In this document: positions 55,905-64,000 of the stretch, piece after piece
How the letters are laid out: the number at the start of each line of letters is the position of its first letter
Position numbering within the stretch: position 1 is the stretch's first letter
Source of the DNA: Chaetomium olivaceum
Taxonomy: Eukaryota > Ascomycota > Sordariomycetes > Sordariales > Chaetomiaceae
Assembly (NCBI GenBank): GCA_039881045.1
Contig: JAYWVB010000011.1
Coordinates: forward strand, 434,001-498,000
DNA length: 64,000 nt
Direction: 5' to 3'
The notes under the pieces: model-generated
Database searches by the model: none
Told to the model about the DNA's origin: nothing
The model's input: only the letters and a program-made list of their open reading frames with translations
Position numbers and translations under genes: made by a program

Positions 55905-58900
55905 TACCCTGGCGTCCGGGTGATGTTTTGTTGTCGTCCTGTTTCCAGCCGGAAACTCGCAGGTTCGGAGGTAGGTTGGAGGGGGGGGGATACAGAGTAG
56001 GCGGGCACCCAAGATCGGGTTGTGGTTCGGGAAGCATCAAATTGAAGGCGATAGATTGAGTCAGAGCCTATGGCAGTTGCCTATTCGTATGCCCAGAGCA
56101 TTATTTTGGAAAGCCCCCAATTTCCGGCTTCCTGTTGGCTCACAGCCTGCTTAGTGGGTACATACCTATCCATCAATCCTGTCCCACTGCATGTCATGCG
56201 GCGATTCGGGGTAGGAGCTGCTGCGGCTCCGAACGGAGGATGCGTCACAGCCCCTCTCCGGCGACGACTCAAGCAAGCACATCAGGCCATGGGAAGGCGG
56301 GAGCACTGGAAACGGCGGGAGTGCAACAATGACCCACCTCTTGGTGGCGGCGAGTGGACCTGCCTCAGAAAACCGTTGGTCTGTGCATTCTAACCCCGAT
56401 TGTGTAGGCTGTCTCCACACTTGAACCCCCTGGCACAACTTCGGCGGTTCCACTCTCACCGAGACGACTTCTATGTCCACTCTAGGGTCTAGACTAAGGT
56501 ACCTACGCAACTACGTGATTATGGGTACCTCTTTCCCTTTGGCAACGAGAAAGGGAGGATGCCGGCAAATGCTCCTTCCTTCTCTGGCGACTTGCGCCTG
56601 CGGGCGCTGCACTCGTGCTGTCTGTTCGGGGACATCTCCGGGAGATCCCGAGGGCAGGCGTGCACGAGCATACACAAGGCCGAATTGACGCCGACTCATT
56701 GATTGGATTTTCTACTCTCTTCCTCTGGCGCAGGCGTTTCGGTGGAATTATCTCGTGCTACAACCCCCTTGTCCGAGCTAGAGGATGACGTGCATCAACC
56801 AGAGACAGACAGCTGATGATCGGATCAACGCGGACGTGACTGGAGCTTGGCGGCGCGGCGCCGGCGATGATGTTTTGGACTTCACTTGACTTTGATTGAC
56901 ACCGGCGACAGGCTGTCTTGACGGAGCGGGGCCTGCCCTCCCCATCCTCCGCACATGGTAAAGCCATCTGGTGTATCCGGCGTGGAGTGTCATCAGGTGT
57001 CAAGTGTCTGCATGCGAGAGGCGGGAACACCCGACGCCATGGTGCGTGTGCACCGAACACGAAGCCATCTGATCTGTTTTCTGCTGCTATTCTCGGCTTC
57101 CGGAAGCCAACGGGCACCGCTGCCAGGGCAGAGCTATCCGCTCTCAAGTCGGATGCCGTCTTTCCTTTCGCCTCGCCGTTTGCCTTGTGTCCGCTCGGTG
57201 CCGAAGTCTTTTGCCTTGATTGCGTCTCCGATGCTTCCACCTGTTGTCGGGGTCTTATGGTTGTTGTTGTCATGGCCTCATCGGCTCAGGGCTCTGTCGA
57301 TGGTAGGCAATACAGCATATCCATCTCCACAACCGTTATGCGACATGTTTGGCGTCCACGGTTCCGCAACACATCAGGCTGGTTGCGAGGCCTCCGTAGA
57401 CCAAGACAGCTGTGTACAACGGTGGCTTGAGGGAGACATGAAGCAGTCCGCTGCATCTTGTCTAACCACGGCCACGCGACAGTCGTCGAAGTGGCGTTGA
57501 TACTGATACTACCACTATTCCTGTCGCCAGGGCGTTGAGGTCTAGTATCGCGTGCGCTCGCTCTCGAAAGCAAGAAACTCGGTCAGAAAACCTGACACTG
57601 CCCGAACCACGCCCTACTTCGTACCCGTTGCCCCATCCAAGCTAGCGCCCGTCTGCGGTATTCCGATACTAGTATCGGAAGACTGCCCCTGCGACGAGAA
57701 TTATGAGAGCCAGGCTCAAGAACTGATTAGCCTCCTCGTGGGTGGATGGGTGCTGGCCGAAATGAGATCCGCACGGTACGCGTCGAGTTGTAGGACAGAC
57801 CATGCACGCCGAGACCAGTACAGTCACAGACCCCGGCGTCTCTGCCTCCAATATAGCATTTTTCTAGTCCCCTTCCGACGAGCAAAGCCCGCCACGTATT
57901 TGGATAGGGCCGAAGATCGTCGCATCAGGGGGCGGATGCTGCAGGGCGAGCTCATCTCGCCGGCACCCGGTGGCCAGAGTGGCCCTCGCCCCGGTCTTTT
58001 GCCCTAACTTGCGGTCTCGTGGGCTTGGGGTCGTTGCTCCGTGGGTCGCACATAAAACGCGCAGCGTGTGTCGTGGACCACTTTCCGCCCGGCCAGGAAA
58101 GGTTTTGTGACGAGAGGACGCGGCTTGTGACAGGAATCCGAGCAAGAACGAGCCTGGCAGTCCCGAACGGGGCGAGATTAGCGATCAGATTCGGAAAGTC
58201 ATGTCAAACACCAGGCTGGATTTGGGGCGAGGAGTGCCGTTGAGCAACGTGGGTCGAGCCAGAACATACCAGAACAGGTTCCTTCTCCGCCATGGGTCTC
58301 TCTGCCCGATGCGTTGTGCTCGTCAGACGACCGGAGACGTGCGAGTTCGACCCTGCCGTACCTGCTCCCAAGGAATCGGTTCTTGTGCGCAAAAGCTTTC
58401 ATCTCCCTGACGCCCGCCGAGCAGTAACCCAGCGGTCAATCTACTGCGGGCTAGACTGTGCCGAACTGCCCGCAAACTCGTGTTATGTATAGCCGGTGCG
58501 ACATCGGATCAACTGCCTCTCGACATGAACTACACCCGGTCTCTGTGCGGGTGAGGGGGTAAACGCAAATGGCAAGTTTTCGACGGACGGGGTTCAAGGG
58601 TAGAGCTCTGGCGCGTGTTGCTTTGGATTTGGTCCGGGTGCTTGATGGATAACTGTCGGAGAAGGACTCTGGGGTATCCACAGTCTCTCCGTGGTGGCTG
58701 TTTGGTGTAACCACCGTTACACCAAGAGTTGATTGGCCGTTGTCTCGTCCTTCGGAACTTAACCGAAGTGTGATGGTTGGGGGCGGGCAAGCGCCGGTCT
58801 CTGGTCCGTTCAGTTTGTGATTGCCCATTGTCACGTTGTTGGATGAAAGAGGGAATCGGTATCTACAGTGGCCCGGACTATCAGGGGGTTGAGCGGCGTT

Positions 58901-61900
58901 TCACCGGTCTCTCGAATCTCGAACGAGCCCTCCATATGTTTTGAGACTTGGCAGACAGCTCTAGAAGGCTCTAGTGACCGTCCAGGCCGCTTAGATTCCC
59001 GATTCGATCCAGCTCGTAGCTACAGTCCGTTCAGCAGCGCGAGGCGCTGGAACTCTTGTGAACATGAAGAGCTGGGTCTGGGGGTAACGGGAACTTGCTG
59101 ACCCTGGAGAAAAGCATAAGAAGCAGGCTTGGGGTTGGACGCCAACTGGCCCCATCGATTGGCGCCGTGAGCACCAAGAGGTCTGCTGGGTAGGATTCAG
59201 CGAACCCCGGTAACCCGGCAGGCTGCAGAACTCGGTCAATATGTCCCAATGCACGTCTTTCCGTCACATTGCGGTGGCCGGGCGCGCTGCCCCTATTTTC
59301 AGCATCTGAAGAGGATCACTCGAAGGGGCAACCGTCGGATCTTTGGGAAAAGACCGAAGAATGCTGTGGTAGTTGGTGCCTAGGATCGCGACTCATTAAA
59401 GCGCAAGTCAATCTGGGGGAGGACACCCTTCTCTGTGTCTGGTACTTGCAGTCGGCGTAAGCCACAGACTCGAGGCCCCCTGCCCACCGTTTTTTCAAGC
59501 CGGCCAGGGCTGTTGCGCGCGGCTGTTGGCTAGTCCTCAGCTCGTTTCACGGCGCATAAGGTCGATCTGTATCTGCCGCCTCGGACAGGTACCTGTTCGT
59601 ACCCTGCTGTCTCGGGAGCCATCTGATGCTACCGGCCACTGGTACGGACCTTCGCTGCCTGCTCTCTGACTCGATTAGGGAGGTCGCGCGTCCACACCCT
59701 CAGCTGCTGCAGAAGAACCCGGCGGCGGCAAGGGTATCCCGTGCTGCCGCTTAGCAGAAGCGGTCGTTGAGCGCGGGCCAGGATCCGTCAGAATAAGGAA
59801 CAAGAAAGCTCGTCGGGCAGCAAAGGCGCACCCGACCGGGCGAGGCCACAGCCCATCGGATGATGAGGCAGTAAAGCCACGGCATCCCCAGGGTAGCTAC
59901 GCTTGGAAGGTGTGCCGACGTGAGGCGTGGTTGAGGCAATCGGAGGTGTTCATCTGAGACCCGGCCACAGGATTGAGCGGGGAGGCTGCGAGGACCCCAG
60001 GTTGGCCGGGATATCGTTCATGCCTGACAAAGGCCGGTGAGCGACCCTGCACGTTTTTCTGGTGATGGTATCGACGAGATGGTGTGATCAGTTGTCGTGC
60101 GTATGGTCCGCCGTCTCGGCGGGGGTGGGAGGGCGGCCGGGTGCGGAGCAGCAGCACATATGAGCGAGGCTTGCCAAGGCAGCCGGTCAGAGCCATTCTA
60201 AGGGAATCATCACCAGTAATGTCTGGGCCTCAACGGCCGGCAATGACTTACGGCGGGAGTGACTCAGTAATGGGGGATCAACGAATATTACTCGAGCTGC
60301 AGAGGACTCTGGGCCGGGCTCTGGACCCGATTACCGACAGCACCATATAGTTACCGGGCTTTCTTCTCCTGACACCCTCTGGGGGTTGGCGTTGGTGCAT
60401 CCCACCAATCGACTCCCCCACAAACCGGTCGCCAGGTCGGCTTCTTCTTTTTTGACGTGGTGACCGGTGAGCTCGATGACGAGAGGCGTGCGTCTAAGGC
60501 AAGGCCACCCAATCTAGCCCCGAAGGCGCCCCAGCCTGGGAAACCGGCGTCGCTCTAGTTCTGGAGAGGTGTGTGTGCCGGTATTTGATCGTCTTGATCG
60601 GAGAGAGAGAGAAGGGTGTTGCAAACATTTGCCGTTCCATGTCCTTCAAAGTTTTCAACTACCACGGGCCCGGCGACCCGGAAGCCTTGGTGGCACGACG
60701 CCAGCAACAGAGAACAACCTGGAAAGCAGAGACACTCGCAGGTTGGAGGAAACTCGACGCGGCAAGCCATCCCGGACAAGCAGGCGTGACTGCTGTTGGA
60801 GCGGGAACTCATCGAATCGGGCTTAGCCTGTTCGTTGTCCCGTGGCTGGCCGTGTGGTATTCCGTAATTGCATGGGGTGACGGGACTGACTGCAAGTCCG
60901 CAAATTGATAGCAGGCCGTTCTTGCATTCGCGGTGTGATCGGAGGGCCTTCTGCTCTTGCCCTGCAGCGCCGGAATGGGGAGAGCTGCTCTGAGAGCTCC
61001 TGCCTCCACTACGGTGCCGAGTGGAGACGTCGTCAATTGTTCGGGTGGGGGGCCCGACTGGGAACCCGCAAAACTTCGATCGCTCCCACCCTGGCGCTGC
61101 AAAAAACCCCTGTCAACGCTGCCCTGGCGAACATCGAAAGTGGAGCACCCGATGGAGCTAGTTTAGCTCCCAATATGCTGCATGGAAGGCGCTTGGCACA
61201 CCGATTTCCCCATTCAAGTTCATGGATCGGCTTTGACTCTCTCGCGACTTCCATCCCGGGCCAGGCCAGGGCAGCCCAAAGCTAAACCGTGACCGAGCGT
61301 GGAAAAGTGCACACAAACATCCACATGCGAGAGAATTTCGGGACCGGCGGTCTAAAAATTGCATTCATTGGATGGCTGCTGAATTGCTACTGGAAGTCAC
61401 CGCGTTTCACACCCCCTTCCCATCCACTAAGTCGTCGAAGGAAAAAACCGCCCGCAGATTTCCAGAACAGATCTCATCCGAAACCTGCTCGAGCCCAGAT
61501 CCGCTCTCCAGCCCGAGCGGCTGCCAGTGGCTTGATGCCCAGACACATCGATTGCGGCATGTAGGTCTCGCGAGCGCCTCCTCTCCGCCTCCGGTCGGCA
61601 CCCGTTCGACGCGATGCCGGGCAGTGGCCGTTGACGGCGGTATTATAGTTCATGCAAGACACGGCAGCGGGCTCCTGACGTACCGACTGACAGAAGGTTG
61701 AAAGGGGGTGAAACAAGGCTGCTCGACCTCAAATGGCCCCATGGTTCGTCTGCCGACGTTGCTCAGAGGAGAGAGACCCTTGGTTCGGTGAAAAACCTGG
61801 GGAGGGGGCGAGATGAGGTGTCACATGCCACAAGATCTGGGAACGCCAGCAAGATGTGGCCAAGTACGGGGGGATATGCCGCGCCCGCCCTGAGGCGCCC

Positions 61901-64000
61901 TCTGTGTCGCAGTCGATTTGCGCCCCGGCGGCCGCGGCACCGGTCCGGCAACCGATGAGGGCTTGCATGCTGGCTAGCAGACAGCCAGCACGACAGCCAG
62001 TGCGTGATACCATCTCTTTACCGCAGAAACAGATCGCCGGGTCGCCATCGCGGCTCGCCCCTGAGTTTCCAGCCAGGCGTGTTCCATCGCTGGGGGACGC
62101 CCATCTTCGCCCGCTGCGGTCAATGGGGCGCTGGCGCCAACGGCCCGACCCGGTTTAGCACGCTGAAGAGAGCTGGGGCGGTCCTGGCCTTCCTGCATCC
62201 GGCGCGTGTTTGTCGGATCCGACGGCGGACAGAAGCATGGACTATGGAGTATGAGAGAAGAGGAACTTTCCATGATTGGAGGGACGAGGCAGCGCCGACT
62301 GTCGTTGTTGGCATCTCCGGAGCCATCTCGTAACGGCAGAGCGGAAACAGCTGAAGATTCTGCCATCTTGCGGAGCCGACCTGAAGAGCCCAACCCCGAA
62401 GTATCGCCAACTTTGCCCATCTTTAGCAACGCTTAGAGTCGCCAGCCAATCGTCTGGAAACTCGCCCGCAAAGCCACTGGGAGTAACGGCCGAAAGAATA
62501 TCGGATCTGAAACAGTGGGGTTGGTCACCTCCCTTCCGCCACGGGGAAGCTTCACTATGTATTTCTGTGTTGGCGTCGGATTGGCCGGTGCGCGGATGCG
62601 TCGTCGATTCGAAGCAGACGGGAACCTGCACAAGCGACCTTTCCCGGATTGCCCGCCTATATCCCCAAGTTGGCGTCTCCATGCTAGCGGCTCATATCCG
62701 CATGCACCGGGGCAACACGAGCACGCCCCGCGCCTTAGGCTCGCGGGAGGCAGGGCCTGAAGCATGATTTGGCTCGTCGTTCAGAGCTCCTCCCTTCATA
62801 CGCTGGCGATGACAAGACTGGCAACGGCGACAGCGGCAGGAACAGTGGTAGCTACGAGGTTCGGATCAGGGACGGGGCTATTCGTGCGCCATACCCATGG
62901 CAGGCGAGCGGAGCGGTTCGTACGCTTAGCGGGGCGGAGGGGGGGAGGGGCCCAGGTTCGCTGCCGATACGCTGCCTGATAAACATCTACACAGGTATCC
63001 ACCGCTCTCTCTCTATGGCCACGCGCCACCTGTTGGGCACTCTCACTTGTCTAGGCTCCGAAACGGGATGCGGGACCACCAGGACGCCCAGGCACAATGT
63101 CAGAAACGGCTAGCTCGTACACTTTTTCACGTGTCGGGTGAAGAACCCGCTTTCTGGAGTAGCACAACTGTTGAATGGATTCGTCTCTGGTTCCGCTGCA
63201 TGGCTCTGTCGGCCGTTGCCGAAAAGGTCAGGTCTATAGGGCCGAAAGCTGGGGAGAGAACCGTTATGGGTCTTCAGCTCCGCCCTTCTGAGGGATCGCC
63301 ACTACTAAGGACGGGGGTAAACCGACTTCCTCCGTCTCGTCTCGTAAAAGCCTCACCGTCAAGCGGTGGAGGCGTCGTCGATCATTGGCGGTCGCTCTGC
63401 CCCCTCCCTCCGTCTCCACGCCATCGTCAAGAAACTGCACACGGCGAGTGAGTTATTGTAAAGTCATGCACACTCTGCATCGAAGACGCGACTGGCTCTC
63501 TCTATCACCGAAGCTTGTCATATGCCTGCAGCTACCCGAGGGTGGATCATCTCATGGTTGGGCTGGGGGATACCCTTTTGCCATCAAAACAGAAACTGAT
63601 GTTTGTGTGGCATGCTTTAGGGGGACTTGACGGTTGGGTGCTTGCAGAGAGCTAATGCATGGAAAACGAAGTTGTCAGCCCGGCTTGATGAGGTTGTGCT
63701 TCGCTCTCCACAAACATTCGATGTCCCTAGGCTTGCACCGCGCTGGTAGGTATGGTTGAAAGCGTGTCAAAAGCCGGATCAGGCACTATCTAGAAGAACC
63801 GTAGCGGTACCTAGCTTGGCTTCTCATGGAGAGACCGACAAGTCGGTGCCGTCTTGCCGGAAGGGGGGCCGTATACCCCCGGTGTGAGAAAGGCATGGGT
63901 GGCGAGTATCCGGTATTGTTTGGCCGAGGCACTGACCACTATGAACAGCGCGAATCCAATGACCTGCAACTTCAAGCGGCTTCTTGCTTTGGATATCCAG
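55905..64000. other. 8-kb stretch without a recognisable gene
   Basis: Both strands have many overlapping frames of 60-170 codons in all phases, none with introns, start context or a motif I recognise. Base composition looks close to the rest of the window rather than strongly AT-rich, so classic RIP-mutated transposons are not obvious by eye. No tRNA, 5S rRNA or long repeat was seen. A perfect 20-bp palindrome is listed separately. It may be a long intergenic, heavily decayed or non-coding-transcript region. Confidence 0.4.
57661..57680. repeat. Perfect 20-bp palindrome
   Basis: TTCCGATACT followed immediately by its exact reverse complement AGTATCGGAA. It lies in the gene-free right part. 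Related short strings (GATACTGATACTA near 57497; CTAGTATCG near 57542) occur within 170 bp. Confidence 0.85.

Noticed and set aside
58340..58362. GTTCGACCC string considered as a tRNA B box
   Set aside because: The flanking bases do not form a T-arm stem and no cloverleaf or A box could be drawn around it.
55905..64000. RIP-mutated transposon hypothesis for the right end
   Set aside because: The region is not noticeably AT-rich and shows no long repeats or transposase motifs by eye; a RIP index was not computed.

Overview
The window is nuclear DNA of a filamentous ascomycete, most likely a Sordariomycete of the Sordariales type (inference). It has short GT-AG introns of about 45-200 nt with ACTAAC/GCTAAC-like branch sites and GC-rich exons. 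Its proteins have filamentous-fungal relatives: an Xbp1-like APSES regulator, a fungal MscL, a SUR7/PalI protein and a Dcw1/Dfg5-type GH76. Exon models were built by hand on both strands.

Layout. 1-3.4 kb holds gene relics: an NmrA-like fragment, an unidentified fragment, a 140-codon frame broken by one TAG, and a broken intron-containing gene. 4.4-12.6 kb holds a dynamin-like nuclear GTPase (-) divergent from an Hsp90 co-chaperone of the Cns1/TTC4 type (+), which converges on an Xbp1-like repressor (-). After 3.8 kb without a recognisable gene comes DNA topoisomerase II (+, 16.4-22.2 kb), then a reticulon (-), a TBC-domain RabGAP (-) and a polyglutamine SSXT/Snf11-type SWI/SNF subunit (-). 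35-40.4 kb holds a CE16-type esterase (-), histidinol-phosphate aminotransferase (+) and a GH76 mannosidase (-). 42-48.2 kb holds two divergent paralogous GPI-type surface proteins, a MITE-like inverted-repeat element, a fungal MscL channel and a SUR7/PalI protein. 49.6-55.9 kb holds nitronate monooxygenase (-), mitochondrial-type HPPK-DHPS of folate synthesis (+) and an LRR-like protein (-). The last 8 kb has no gene I can support.

The genes are mostly independent housekeeping units (chromatin: topoisomerase II, SSXT, Xbp1; membrane and cell surface: reticulon, TBC, SUR7, MscL, GH76, GPI proteins; metabolism: HIS5, FOL1, nitronate monooxygenase). No operon or biosynthetic cluster is visible.

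Two themes need attention. First, single-base frame breaks recur in otherwise conserved genes (topoisomerase II, HIS5, a GPI protein, SUR7, nitronate monooxygenase), many beside short G/C runs. Consensus indel errors are the simplest explanation. Second, some open frames are split by one in-frame stop with protein-like sequence continuing in frame (1675 TAG; 26905-26907 TAA). These could be decay, base-call error, stop readthrough or, for the TAG, A-to-I editing as known in Sordariomycetes.
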